Shown: positions 1 through 8,025 of the stretch, in pieces
How the letters are laid out: the number at the start of each line of letters is the position of its first letter
Numbering within the stretch: the stretch's first letter is position 1
Assembly (NCBI GenBank): GCA_910587245.1
Contig: CAJULX010000003.1
Coordinates: forward strand, 31,443-95,442
DNA length: 64,000 bases
Source: Candidatus Gastranaerophilales bacterium
Lineage (GTDB): Bacteria > Cyanobacteriota > Vampirovibrionia > Gastranaerophilales > Gastranaerophilaceae
Reading direction: 5' to 3'
Notes under the pieces: generated by a model
What the model was told of the DNA's origin: nothing
Seen by the model: only the letters and a program-made list of their open reading frames with translations
The model's database searches: none
Made by a program: the position numbers and the translations under genes

Positions 1-74
1 ATATATTTTGAACTCTTTTGTATTAAGAATGTATCTATAATTTAATATTTCTTAATAAACCCGCACCAACCGTT

Positions 75-743
75 TTATGGTAAATTCAGGTATTTATGAA
101 CCTGCGGGATAAGCCTTATTCTTGAATATTTTGAATATAATTTCTGGAAAATCCCTGTCACATCAAGCTTTTTAGACATGGGCATTTTAGGCTGTAGAAT
201 GATTTCCACTCCGTGTTTTATGCCTAAATTTGCAAGCTCCGTTATTTCTTTATCGGTTATATTTTCATCAAAAACAACTTTAACAAAAACCTCTGTATCC
301 CTTGCTACAAGCAGAAATTCATCGCTCAAAGAAAAATCATGCTTTTGCCCTGTAGCAGATTCAAGCTTGATATCCATTGCTACAATATCAACATAATCTA
401 TAACCTCTCTAAGGTTATAAGGCAAGCTGCCATTGGTTTCTAAGTATATTGTTTTTTTAAGCGAAGTTTTATATTCAGATAAAAAATCTCTTAAAAAATC
501 GGATTGTAATAATGGCTCTCCGCCTGTAAAACTGATGATTTGCGCCCCGTAGTCCAAAATTTCTTCATAAAGTGCGGATTTTGTTAATTTTATTACGTTT
601 TTTTCTTCAAAATTATCGGTATCACAATATTTACACTTTAAATTGCACCCGAAAAGCCTTATAAACAGGTGTTTTTGACCTACTGCAAGCCCTTCGCCCT
701 GAATCGATTCAAATATTTCACAAATTTTACAAGTTTTTTCCAA
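75..743 (-). CDS. queE: 7-carboxy-7-deazaguanine synthase QueE (radical SAM)
   Basis: Radical SAM enzyme that converts 6-carboxy-tetrahydropterin to 7-carboxy-7-deazaguanine on the queuosine/preQ1 pathway. The 222-residue length fits the family. The N-terminus has the QueE substrate segment (IFESIQGEG), followed by the CX3CX2C cluster motif at Cys33, Cys37 and Cys40. The SAM-binding GGEP is at residues 74-77. No other queuosine gene lies nearby. The DnaJ-like gene ends about 30 bases upstream on the same strand, so co-transcription is possible. Family assignment is firm. Confidence 0.93.
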   Translation of the reverse strand: MEKTCKICEIFESIQGEGLAVGQKHLFIRLFGCNLKCKYCDTDNFEEKNVIKLTKSALYEEILDYGAQIISFTGGEPLLQSDFLRDFLSEYKTSLKKTIYLETNGSLPYNLREVIDYVDIVAMDIKLESATGQKHDFSLSDEFLLVARDTEVFVKVVFDENITDKEITELANLGIKHGVEIILQPKMPMSKKLDVTGIFQKLYSKYSRIRLIPQVHKYLNLP

Positions 744-773
744 TTACCTTAAAATCCTTTATCTGTCTTATTT

Positions 774-1862
774 TTAGCTATCTAAACCTAAATCAATTTC
801 TCTTAATTTTTTATATAATTCAATCTCTTTTTTGTTTAAATTTTCACTTATATCAATCCTGATAATTACGGTGTAGTCTGCATTTAAACCCAAAGAAGCC
901 CATTTTTCATCATCCACTTTTAGTTTAAATCTTGTGCCTGATTTTGTCAAAGGCGGGATTGTTGTTGAAACATTTTTTCCTTCGACAGAAATTGTTATTT
1001 TACCCCCTAAAACAGCTTGCCAAGGGGTTATTGAGGTTTCTATAACGGAATCTTCAACGGTATTTTTATATTCAAATTCGGTCTGTTTTTTTACATTTTC
1101 ATTTTCAATTTGAATTAAAAGATAAAGGTCACCGTTTTTGCCGCCGAATTTTCCGTATTCACCTTCAGATTGAATTTTCATTTTCGTGCCGTGTTTAATT
1201 CCCGCAGGAATTTTCACGTTCATTTTTTTATGTTCCGATTTTTCGCCTACACCGTGGCAAAGAGCACATACTTTACCGTTTATATACTTTGCCCCTGCGC
1301 ATTTCGGGCATTTATCGGTATGAAGAACATTGATTTTCCTCACTGTTCCTTGTTTTTGTTCTTTTTTTGATATGTTTACAATCGTTTCAATATCCTTACC
1401 GTCTATTTTCGGGCCTTTGAAACGGCTTTTCGGGGTTTCATCAGCGTTATATGCTTTATTTTCAAAGGTTTCAGATGTTTTTTTTGTAAAAAAGCCTGTG
1501 CTTTTAGCTGTTTCGCCCGTTTTATTACTCGTAAATTCTTGCTCCTGACGGGTTTTAAGGGTTTTATCAACCGCATTTTTGTCATTTTCAGGGCTGTTTT
1601 TGGTTGTTAAGTTTTCATCATTTTTAACATAATCTTTTTTAACCCTCGAAATGCCCGCCAGAGTATCATATTGAAGCCTCTTTGCGTCATCAAGCAGTGT
1701 TTCCGCCGCATTATTCAACAATTTAAAATAGGTTTCCGCCTCTTTTGTCTGATTTACATCAGGGTGATAAATTCTTACAAGTTTTCTATATGCAATTTTA
1801 ATTTCTTCTTTTGAAGAATTCGGGTTCAGGTTTAAAATTTCATATAAATTTTTATTTTCCAT
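774..1862 (-). CDS. DnaJ-family co-chaperone with reduced zinc finger
   Basis: J-domain protein expected to stimulate an Hsp70 (DnaK) ATPase. I start it at the ATG at 1862 because the J domain begins there (MENKNLYEIL); the open frame runs 16 codons further upstream without conserved sequence. The J domain is residues 1-65 with HPD at 33-35. A charged, low-complexity linker (about 75-170) replaces the usual Gly/Phe region. Only one zinc-binding half is present (Cys185/188 and Cys199/202) where classical DnaJ has four CxxCxGxG motifs. The C-terminal substrate-binding domain follows (about 205-340). It is CbpA/DnaJ-like rather than a full DnaJ, so I give no gene symbol. Confidence 0.85.
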   Translation of the reverse strand: MENKNLYEILNLNPNSSKEEIKIAYRKLVRIYHPDVNQTKEAETYFKLLNNAAETLLDDAKRLQYDTLAGISRVKKDYVKNDENLTTKNSPENDKNAVDKTLKTRQEQEFTSNKTGETAKSTGFFTKKTSETFENKAYNADETPKSRFKGPKIDGKDIETIVNISKKEQKQGTVRKINVLHTDKCPKCAGAKYINGKVCALCHGVGEKSEHKKMNVKIPAGIKHGTKMKIQSEGEYGKFGGKNGDLYLLIQIENENVKKQTEFEYKNTVEDSVIETSITPWQAVLGGKITISVEGKNVSTTIPPLTKSGTRFKLKVDDEKWASLGLNADYTVIIRIDISENLNKKEIELYKKLREIDLGLDS

Positions 1863-1967
1863 AATTACTTTGATTTTAACACATAAAAAAATCCCTTTGC
1901 GATTGCTCACAAAGGGAAAACTTTTAAAGAACTATGGAGATATAGGAGAGAGGAGAAATTTGGCTTG

Positions 1968-1989
1968 AAAAGCCATTATATTATGGCTT
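1968..1989 (-). terminator. Possible weak terminator after the 125-codon gene
   Basis: On the minus strand a 7-bp stem (AAGCCAT/ATGGCTT, plus-strand arms 1970-1976 and 1983-1989) with a 6-base loop is followed by only three or four U. It sits just downstream of the small gene ending at 2014, so it could end that transcript. The short U-run makes it weak. Confidence 0.35.
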
Positions 1990-2013
1990 CTGGACTTTAT
2001 GATTTTTATTATT

Positions 2014-2382
2014 TTACATATTTTTTAATACTGCTTGATAAGCAAGCGCCTGTTTTTGGGCATCTGAGAGATTTGGAAATTCCGCATCAATTACATTCAA
2101 ATAGTTTTCAACATTGCCTGTAAAAGTAAGCATTGAATTTTGAATTCTTGCAATTGAGGCTTCATCAAGGTAATCTTTCGGATTAATGGCGTTAACCCCT
2201 GCAAATGCTATATTTTGCTTGCCTGATAATGCCATTGCATTTAAAACTTCATCAGCAGCAACATTTTTACCCTGATTGTTTTGAACAGTCTTTTCTTCTT
2301 CCTTAACTTCCGCTTCCTTCTTGTCTTGCAGCGGCTTCTGGTAATTTACCCCATAAAAATTAAGATTAATTTTGTTATCCAT
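2014..2382 (-). CDS. Small hypothetical protein with N-terminal F-x-G segment
   Basis: Unrecognised 122-residue protein. The ATG at 2382 is preferred: an AAGGAG lies 9 bases before it but directly abuts the upstream ATG at 2391. It begins MDNKINLNFYGVNYQKP. It carries an acidic Lys/Glu-rich stretch (about residues 20-35) and a helical C-terminal half that ends in a Gln/Ala-rich segment. No signal peptide or membrane segment is visible. The opening resembles that of five other proteins in this window (27733, 29072, 11049, 12021, 59556). No function can be assigned. Confidence 0.72.
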   Translation of the reverse strand: MDNKINLNFYGVNYQKPLQDKKEAEVKEEEKTVQNNQGKNVAADEVLNAMALSGKQNIAFAGVNAINPKDYLDEASIARIQNSMLTFTGNVENYLNVIDAEFPNLSDAQKQALAYQAVLKNM

Positions 2383-2523
2383 AGCTGACATCTCCTTGTT
2401 CTTTAAGTTCTTTATTGTTCCTTATGTTTTAGCTATCGGATATCTTTTAATCAAACTTTATAGTTTTACAAAAATTCGTTACATAATTTAACAATTTGAG
2501 TATCAAAAAATATGCGGACGGTA

Positions 2524-3213
2524 TTAAACTTTCATTTCAATTAAATTTTCGCTGATTTTAAAATCGCATCCTGTGCTTTTTTTAATATCATCAATTGAAA
2601 ACATGGGGTTAATTTCCTCTAAAATAAGTCCGCGGGAAATTTTATTTTCATCAAAATCCACTCTAAACACGCATTTTTCCGTGATTATTAAATTCACTTC
2701 ACCCGTTGCGGTTAACGGCAGGTCGCATTCTTCCACAATTTTAATCTGACCTTTTGATGTGTGCTCCATCACCACTATAACTTTCTTTGCGCCCACAACC
2801 AAATCCATAGCGCCGCCCATGCCGGGGGTAAATTTATTCGGCACGGACCAGTTTGCAAGGTTGCCTTTGCTGTCTACCTGCAAAGCCCCTAATACGGTTG
2901 CATCAATGTGTCCGCCGCGCATTAAAATAAAAGCCATCTGCGAATCATAAAAACAGGCGCCATCCACCGTTTCCACATAACCGCCGCCTGCATTTATTAC
3001 TCTTTCATCAATATTTTCAGGGTCTTGATTTTTCCCAACCCCTAAAAGACCGTTTTCTGATTGAAACATAACTCTTGCAGGATTCGGTATATATTTTGTA
3101 ACTTCGGTAGGCAGGCCTATTCCAAGGGTTACGACATCGCCGTCTTTAAATTCTTTTGCGGCGCGTTTTGCTATTATTTCTCTTATTTTTTCTTTACCAA
3201 GAAGTTCCATCAT
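2524..3213 (-). CDS. 3-oxoacid/acetoacetate CoA-transferase subunit B
   Basis: Beta subunit of a family I CoA-transferase (AtoA/ScoB/CtfB type) that moves CoA between short-chain acids, for example acetoacetate or butyrate and acetate. The catalytic-glutamate motif SENGLLGVG is present with Glu53 the expected thioester-forming residue, and the N-terminus has the typical DGDVVTLGIGLPT. I take the ATG at 3213: AAGGA lies about 10 bases upstream, whereas the longer frame needs a TTG inside the previous gene. It follows subunit A by 7 bases and the pair forms one operon. The substrate cannot be told from sequence. Confidence 0.9.
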   Translation of the reverse strand: MMELLGKEKIREIIAKRAAKEFKDGDVVTLGIGLPTEVTKYIPNPARVMFQSENGLLGVGKNQDPENIDERVINAGGGYVETVDGACFYDSQMAFILMRGGHIDATVLGALQVDSKGNLANWSVPNKFTPGMGGAMDLVVGAKKVIVVMEHTSKGQIKIVEECDLPLTATGEVNLIITEKCVFRVDFDENKISRGLILEEINPMFSIDDIKKSTGCDFKISENLIEMKV

Positions 3214-3220
3214 TCTTGAA

Positions 3221-3862
3221 TTATCCTTTAACAATATAATCTATGAATAATCCGGGGATTACAATTTCATTGGGGTCGAGGCTTTCAACAATTTCATCCG
3301 CCTGTAAAATAACGGTATCCGCCGCCGTTGCCATAACCGTATTGCAGTTTCTTGTGGTGCCGTAGTATGAAACATTGCCGAATTTGTCCGCTTTAGTACC
3401 GTAAATTAAAGCAAAATCAGCACTTATGGGCCTTTCAAAAAGATATTTTTTATTATCAATTTCATAAACCTTTTTGCCATCCGCAATTGCGGTGCCGATA
3501 CCTGTCGGGGTTAAAACTCCGCCGAGCCCTGCGCCTTTTGCCCTTATGCGCTCCATTAAAGAGCCCATTGGGGTAAGCTCTACCTCGATTTCACCGGCTT
3601 CCATCTGTCTGCCTGTTTCGGGGTTTGTTCCTATATGGCTTGTGATGAGCCTTTTTACCTGTTTATTTACTATTAATTTACCCTTGTCTTTATTCGGGAT
3701 TGATGTGTCGTTTGATATCATTGTTAAATTTTTAACATTTGAATTAACAAGTTCATCGATTAATTTATCAGGGGTACCGCAGCTCAAAAACCCGCCCACC
3801 ATAATGGTTGCGCTGTCTTTTATAAGGCTTACGGCTTCTTTTATTGATATAATCTTTGCCAA
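3221..3862 (-). CDS. 3-oxoacid/acetoacetate CoA-transferase subunit A
   Basis: Alpha subunit partner of the gene just downstream (AtoD/ScoA/CtfA type), 213 residues, the usual length. The Gly-rich CoA-binding segment VGGFLSCGTP is at about residues 22-31, and the typical GGVLTPTGIGT stretch is in the middle. Together the two subunits make a heteromeric transferase, probably used in fermentative acid/CoA exchange. No thiolase or dehydrogenase genes accompany them, so the pathway cannot be fixed. Confidence 0.9.
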   Translation of the reverse strand: MAKIISIKEAVSLIKDSATIMVGGFLSCGTPDKLIDELVNSNVKNLTMISNDTSIPNKDKGKLIVNKQVKRLITSHIGTNPETGRQMEAGEIEVELTPMGSLMERIRAKGAGLGGVLTPTGIGTAIADGKKVYEIDNKKYLFERPISADFALIYGTKADKFGNVSYYGTTRNCNTVMATAADTVILQADEIVESLDPNEIVIPGLFIDYIVKG

Positions 3863-3943
3863 AAATTGTCTTCCTTTTTTATTAAAATAATTTTAAGTTT
3901 ATCATAAAAAATTTTGGCTGTGAAACCTTGTATTCACAAATGT

Positions 3944-4525
3944 TTACAACCATTTCGGGTGGTAATAAAGCGTTAGAATTTTTTTTGTATTAAGTTTCAC
4001 ATGCCCGCCCATTATAAAATTTGTTAAAGAACCTGTCGGCGGCAAAATTGTAAGCGCCCATTTCAAAGGAAAAACAAAATACGACCTATCCTGCCCGAAA
4101 ATTTCAAGAGAATCGGTTATCTGCCCGGGTTTAATTTTACACGGGGCATTTTTTATTTCAAAAGAATCAAAAATAACGCTTGCGGGAATTCCGTTCATTC
4201 CGCTTGTTATAACGGTGGAAACCTTTGCGCTTATTATATCTCCTCTTCTTATTTTTATTCTGCCGTTTTCATAAATACTTTTTTGTACAATAAATTCAAC
4301 GGTCTGCCCTTCGTACAAATCTTTTTCGGATTTAATTCCGTCTTTGACAGCAATTCTTAAAGGAATTGCATCCGTTGATTCATAATCATATTCTTTATGA
4401 ATATACGGTTTTTTAATATCGGCATTTTTTAAGAAAGATTCCACAAGAAAATCTTCCGTTATCTCTGCTTGTGCAGGGCTTAAAAAAAGCATTAAAATTG
4501 TTAAAATTAAGATACATTTATTCAT
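3944..4525 (-). CDS. Exported protein with shared beta-rich domain
   Basis: 193-residue exported protein with a clear signal peptide (MNKCILILTILMLFLSPAQA). The middle (about 60-125) is a beta-rich domain with the pattern 'E-G-Q-x-V-E-F...N-G...R-R-G-D-I-I-S-A-K-V'. I see the same pattern in the exported protein at 58795 and in the C-terminal part of the SLH protein at 13277. The gene overlaps the upstream peptidase-like gene by 8 bases, so the two are probably translated together. Function unknown; periplasmic or envelope location inferred. Confidence 0.75.
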   Translation of the reverse strand: MNKCILILTILMLFLSPAQAEITEDFLVESFLKNADIKKPYIHKEYDYESTDAIPLRIAVKDGIKSEKDLYEGQTVEFIVQKSIYENGRIKIRRGDIISAKVSTVITSGMNGIPASVIFDSFEIKNAPCKIKPGQITDSLEIFGQDRSYFVFPLKWALTILPPTGSLTNFIMGGHVKLNTKKILTLYYHPKWL

Positions 4526-5249
4526 ATTTTAATTTTTCCTTTGAGCCTGATTGAATTTTTTCTTCAAGCATTTTTCTATTGTTTTGGGAGGTTAGAAGAA
4601 AATTTTGATAGTTTTCATTAAAGAAATATTCATTGTTTTTAAGGTAATAGGGGTATTTTGTAAAGATATATTCATAAATTATTGCAAGCCTTTTTGATGT
4701 CAGATTTTCCGTCAGAGAATTTGTTCTTTTCTGCACTTTGCTTTTATTTACAAAAGTAATCATTGCAACAGGGTTATAACCCGCTTTCACCATATAATCA
4801 ACGGCAATTTTATCAAAAACAATCTGATATTTTTTAGGCGCCGCTTTTATTTTTAAACTGCTCAAACGCCCGTTAAAAGCACCTGAATAAGACCTGTAGG
4901 CTTCAGCTATTCTGCGGGATAAAAAGGCAGCAAGCTCATTATCATCTTCAATATATTTTAAATCGTATCCGTATACCACAATTTGCCTGTTTATAAGGGT
5001 TTTATCCAGCTTCAGTTTTTTTTCGGCTTCGGTGTTATCATAAGCAAAGACAATTCTTTCATCAATTTTATTTGAATTTAAAATTTTAACACCTGTATTT
5101 GTAAGCTTTAATTGGGTTTCGGATTCTTTCTTTAAAACATCCTGCGTGCCGTTTTGTAAATGCCAGTCTTCAACAGCCATACAGTTTTGCGCGGTTAATA
5201 TAAATAAAGCTGCCGCAAATAATACAGCGTTTTTTAATCTTTTAAACAT
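4518..5249 (-). CDS. Exported M48-like peptidase lacking HExxH
   Basis: 243-residue protein with an N-terminal signal peptide (about 1-25). Residues 104-118 (NELAAFLSRRIAEAY) lie where M48 metallopeptidases carry 'ELAAVLAHELAH', but the zinc-binding HExxH is replaced by SRRIA. Residues 145-160 (FDKIAVDYMVKAGYNP) match the second M48 motif, which normally reads 'E..AD..gv.ymv.AGYDP'; the zinc-ligand Glu is absent. The fold is probably kept while the zinc site is lost. It is operonic with the exported protein downstream, which suggests an envelope scaffold or regulatory role. The family link is by motif reading only. Confidence 0.6.
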   Translation of the reverse strand: MFKRLKNAVLFAAALFILTAQNCMAVEDWHLQNGTQDVLKKESETQLKLTNTGVKILNSNKIDERIVFAYDNTEAEKKLKLDKTLINRQIVVYGYDLKYIEDDNELAAFLSRRIAEAYRSYSGAFNGRLSSLKIKAAPKKYQIVFDKIAVDYMVKAGYNPVAMITFVNKSKVQKRTNSLTENLTSKRLAIIYEYIFTKYPYYLKNNEYFFNENYQNFLLTSQNNRKMLEEKIQSGSKEKLKYE

Positions 5250-5342
5250 TTAAAACCTTCCCCCATGCAGTTATTGTTAATATAGTAGCATTAACATGTA
5301 TTGTTTGCCTAGTTTTTTTAATAAATACAACTCTTAAGAACT

Positions 5343-5371
5343 AAAAAGGCATGGGTTTTACTCCATGCCTT
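5343..5371 (-). terminator. Rho-independent terminator of the ferritin gene
   Basis: A perfect 9-bp stem (AAGGCATGG/CCATGCCTT) with an 8-base loop is followed on the minus strand by a U-run (plus-strand A-run 5343-5347). It lies 24 bases after the ferritin stop codon. Confidence 0.85.
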
Positions 5372-5394
5372 CAATTCAAATTATATTTAAAAAT

Positions 5395-5904
5395 TTAGCC
5401 GATTACAGGCTGTGTGAAGGTTCTTGTTAAAAGCTCTCTATCAAGAGCAAGAAGTGCATTTGAATCTGATTTTATAAGTTTTAAAGTGTCTAAAACATCG
5501 CCTACGCTTGCCTCTTCTTCAACCTGTTCTTTAATATACCATTGAAGGAAAAGCGCTGCTGCTCTGTCTTTTGTTTCATCCGCAATATCTGCAAGGTTGT
5601 TGATTTTTGAAGTTACAAGCTGTTCATGAGCTAAGACATCTTCAAAAACCTGCAAAGGTGAATTCCATTTTAATTCAGGTTTTGCAATAGCTTCCAGCAC
5701 AATTTCACCGCCGCGTTCCTGAATATAATCATAAAGGCCTCTTGCATGCGCCATTTCTTCCTGCACCTGAACATTCATCCAGTTTACAAAGCCTTTAAGG
5801 TTTAATTTTTGAAAATATGCCTGCATTGAAAGATATAAATAAGCTGAATATAATTCTGCATTTACCTGCTCGTTTAATGCGGCGTTCATTTTTTCATTAA
5901 TCAT
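5395..5904 (-). CDS. ftnA: Non-haem ferritin (FtnA type)
   Basis: Iron-storage ferritin that oxidises and mineralises iron in a 24-mer shell. Starting at the ATG at 5904 (GGAG 6 bases upstream; a TTG four codons earlier lies over the ribosome site) gives 169 residues. All ferroxidase ligands then fall at the canonical positions Glu17, Glu50, His53, Glu94, Gln127 and Glu130. It appears monocistronic with its own terminator. Assignment is firm. Confidence 0.95.
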   Translation of the reverse strand: MINEKMNAALNEQVNAELYSAYLYLSMQAYFQKLNLKGFVNWMNVQVQEEMAHARGLYDYIQERGGEIVLEAIAKPELKWNSPLQVFEDVLAHEQLVTSKINNLADIADETKDRAAALFLQWYIKEQVEEEASVGDVLDTLKLIKSDSNALLALDRELLTRTFTQPVIG

Positions 5905-5977
5905 TTTATACTCCAAATTTTCCTAACCGACAGCTAAATTATATCACTTATAAAAATTTTGGTTTAGAATATTTTTT

Positions 5978-6319
5978 ATGATGAAGATGATTTTACCCGT
6001 AATTTTACTTTTAGTTTCAAATGTTTTTATGACATTTGCATGGTACGGGCATTTGAAATTTAAATCAAGCGCGTTAATTGCCGTTATACTTGTAAGCTGG
6101 GGAATAGCATTTTTTGAATACTGTTTTCAGGTACCTGCAAACAGAATGGGCTACGGAGTTTACAATGCTTATCAATTAAAAACAATACAGGAAGTTATTA
6201 CACTGTCTGTTTTTGTGGTATTTTCCGCCCTTTATTTAAAAGAGGGTTTAAAATGGAATTATTTAATCGGGTTTATTTTTATTATTCTTGCCGTGTTTTT
6301 TATATTTAAAAAGTGGTAG
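5978..6319 (+). CDS. DMT-type small membrane protein (DUF486 family)
   Basis: 113-residue integral membrane protein with about four hydrophobic helices. The conserved DUF486 segment is visible in the middle (WGIAFFEYCFQVPANRMGYG) followed by the Gln/Leu-rich YQLKTIQEVITL stretch. The family resembles half-size drug/metabolite transporters but its substrate is unknown. It is divergent from ferritin and convergent with the flavin-binding gene. The ATG at 5978 is followed directly by another (MMK); either could be the start. Confidence 0.85.
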   Translation: MMKMILPVILLLVSNVFMTFAWYGHLKFKSSALIAVILVSWGIAFFEYCFQVPANRMGYGVYNAYQLKTIQEVITLSVFVVFSALYLKEGLKWNYLIGFIFIILAVFFIFKKW

Positions 6320-6331
6320 ATAAATCAGGAA

Positions 6332-6820
6332 TCAGGGGGTTCTTTTCCTTACAAAATCAATTGCCTGTTTGCCTGAAAGGTGTTCTATTTCAATTTCTGC
6401 CATACAAAGAAGTTTAAATTCCCTCTCTATTTCTTTTTGAATAATGTCATCACCGAAAGGGCAATACTTTTTGGTGAATGCCGTTATAACAGGCATCATC
6501 TCATTTTCTTCCATAATGCGCGCTTTGCCGAATGCAACAGCGCTTCTGTAATCCGTGCCGAATTTTTCGGGCACAACTTCATCTTTTTCAATGACACAGA
6601 ATGAAACCTTATTGTGTTTTTTAATTGCATCGATTTTATGTCCCGATTTAGCACAATGGAAATAGATTTTAGAATTAAGGTAAATATAATTTAAAGGCAC
6701 GGTATAAGGATAATCATCATCCCCGAGCACGGCGAGTATACCTGTTTTGCCGTTATTTAAAATTTTAATGCAATCTTCGTTTGACAGAGCTTGGTTTTTT
6801 CTGCGCATTTGTCTGAACAT
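6332..6820 (-). CDS. Pyridoxamine 5'-phosphate oxidase-like flavin-binding protein
   Basis: 162-residue split-barrel protein of the PNPOx-like/NimA-related class, which binds FMN. Recognisable features are the start MFRQMRRKNQALS, the strand GILAVLGDDDYPYTVPLNY and the FHCAKSGHKIDAI segment. Members include nitroimidazole reductases and proteins of unknown reductive function; nothing here fixes the substrate. Monocistronic as far as can be seen. Confidence 0.85.
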   Translation of the reverse strand: MFRQMRRKNQALSNEDCIKILNNGKTGILAVLGDDDYPYTVPLNYIYLNSKIYFHCAKSGHKIDAIKKHNKVSFCVIEKDEVVPEKFGTDYRSAVAFGKARIMEENEMMPVITAFTKKYCPFGDDIIQKEIEREFKLLCMAEIEIEHLSGKQAIDFVRKRTP

Positions 6821-6835
6821 AAAAAATTCTCCTTT

Positions 6836-6870
6836 TAAAAACGGCGGATATTATTGAAACACCCGCCGTT
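6836..6870 (-). terminator. Rho-independent terminator of infC
   Basis: On the minus strand an 8-bp GC-rich stem (AACGGCGG/CCGCCGTT; plus-strand arms 6840-6847 and 6863-6870) is followed by a short U-run. It lies 20 bases after the infC stop codon. Confidence 0.75.
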
Positions 6871-6889
6871 ATTTTATAAATTTTGCTTA

Positions 6890-7426
6890 TTATTTACTGT
6901 TCGGGGGTGCAAGCACCATTACAACGTTTCTGCCTTCCAGTGCAGGTTTCTTTTCAACGGAAACTCCGCCTTCAGCTTCAATATCAGCTAAAAATTTATT
7001 CGCCAAATCAATTGCAAGTTTGTTATGCTGCATTTCTCTGCCTCGAAGCATAACAACAACTTTTACTTTATTACCCTGAGAAATAAATTTTTTGGTGCTT
7101 TTTAAACGCACTTCATAGTCGTGGGTATCTATTTTATAGCGCATTTTTACTTCTTTAATATCAACGGTGTGCTGTTTTTTTCTTGCTTCTTTTGCGCGTT
7201 TTTCGGTTTCGTATTTATATTTGCCCCAGTCTAAAATTTTTGCAACGGGAGGAGCCTGATTCGGGGATACAACAACTAAATCTAAATCTTTTTCTTTTGC
7301 CATTTCAAGGGCTTTTGCGGTTGATACCGTTCCGTGGTTTGTACCTGTATCGTCAATCAACATTACTTCTTTTGCCCTTATTTTTTCATTAACCAGTTCT
7401 TTGGCTTTCATATCATTTTTACTAAT
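6890..7426 (-). CDS. infC: Translation initiation factor IF-3 (AUU start)
   Basis: IF-3 binds the 30S subunit and checks start-codon choice. Both the N-terminal domain (NEKIRAKEVMLIDDTG) and the C-terminal domain (HDYEVRLKSTKKFISQGNKVKV) are intact. The first ATG (7411) lies 23 bases from the only Shine-Dalgarno. Reading back in frame gives an ATT codon at 7424-7426 exactly 8 bases after AAGGAG (7435-7440), so I take AUU as the start, giving 178 residues. AUU is the known rare start of infC in many bacteria and allows IF-3 to repress its own translation. rpmI and rplT, the usual downstream partners, are absent. Confidence 0.93.
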   Translation of the reverse strand: MSKNDMKAKELVNEKIRAKEVMLIDDTGTNHGTVSTAKALEMAKEKDLDLVVVSPNQAPPVAKILDWGKYKYETEKRAKEARKKQHTVDIKEVKMRYKIDTHDYEVRLKSTKKFISQGNKVKVVVMLRGREMQHNKLAIDLANKFLADIEAEGGVSVEKKPALEGRNVVMVLAPPNSK

Positions 7427-7514
7427 TGCTGTATCTCCTTATTTTATAATTATCTCAGGGTAATTTTATCATAAAGTTTATTAAATGTATATAAATAAAG
7501 CTTAACTTTAATAC

Positions 7515-7544
7515 AAAAAGACCAGACTCAAAAGGAATCCGGTC
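7515..7544 (-). terminator. Rho-independent terminator downstream of HU
   Basis: In minus-strand RNA a 10-bp stem (GACCGGAUUC with GAGUCUGGUC, two G-U pairs) closes a 5-base loop and is followed by five U (plus-strand A-run 7515-7519). The G-U pairs make it perfect only on the minus strand, which sets the direction. It lies beyond a repeat element that directly follows the HU stop codon. Confidence 0.8.
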
Positions 7545-7555
7545 TTTTTTTACAA

Positions 7556-7617
7556 TTAACGTAGTGCTTCCACGTCAATGCTCACTGCATTGCCGTTTAG
7601 CACCGGCTCGCGCAGAC
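7556..7617 (-). repeat. GC-rich 3'-end repeat, copy A (after HU)
   Basis: Copy A of a two-copy repeat. Read on the minus strand, directly after the HU stop codon, the order is AGCCGGTGC, 7 bases, GGCAATGC, 2 bases, TGAGCATTG, 8 bases, GCACTACG. CAATGC and GCATTG can pair, as can GTGC and GCAC, so a hairpin is likely. The second copy follows the SpoIID stop at 8168. It is visibly richer in GC than the surroundings. Function unknown. Confidence 0.6.
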
Positions 7618-7890
7618 TTATTTTACTAATTCTTTGAATTTTTTGCCTGCTGAAAATGCAGGAACTGTTTTAGCTGCGATTTTGATTTCTTTACCAGTTT
7701 GAGGGTTTCTGCCAACTCTTGCAGCTCTTTTTCTTGCTTCAAAAGTACCGAAACCTACTAGAGTAACTTTTTTGCCTTTAGAAACAGTTTTTTCAACGGT
7801 ATCTAAAAGAGCGGCAATAACTTCAGCAGTTTGTTTTTGTGATAATTTTGCCTGCGCACTAACTTCTTTTACTAATTCTTCTTTGTTCAT
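7618..7890 (-). CDS. hup: HU-family nucleoid DNA-binding protein
   Basis: 90-residue HU-type DNA-bending protein, full length for the family. It starts MNKEELVKEVSAQAKLSQKQ and has the conserved DNA-arm motif GRNPQTGKEI and core segment GFGTFEARKRAARVGRNP. A good ribosome site (AAAGGGG) precedes it. Monocistronic, with the repeat and terminator downstream. HU and IHF subunits are similar, but the sequence is HU-like. Confidence 0.95.
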   Translation of the reverse strand: MNKEELVKEVSAQAKLSQKQTAEVIAALLDTVEKTVSKGKKVTLVGFGTFEARKRAARVGRNPQTGKEIKIAAKTVPAFSAGKKFKELVK

Positions 7891-8025
7891 CCTCTGAACC
7901 CCTTTCTATCATTAGTTACTCCTTTATTATATCGGGTTATCCTTTATTTGCAAGGTGTTTAAACAAACTTTACATTTAAAATCCGCTGATTGCAGGGTAT
8001 TTAAAGAATGAAATACTAAAAACCC

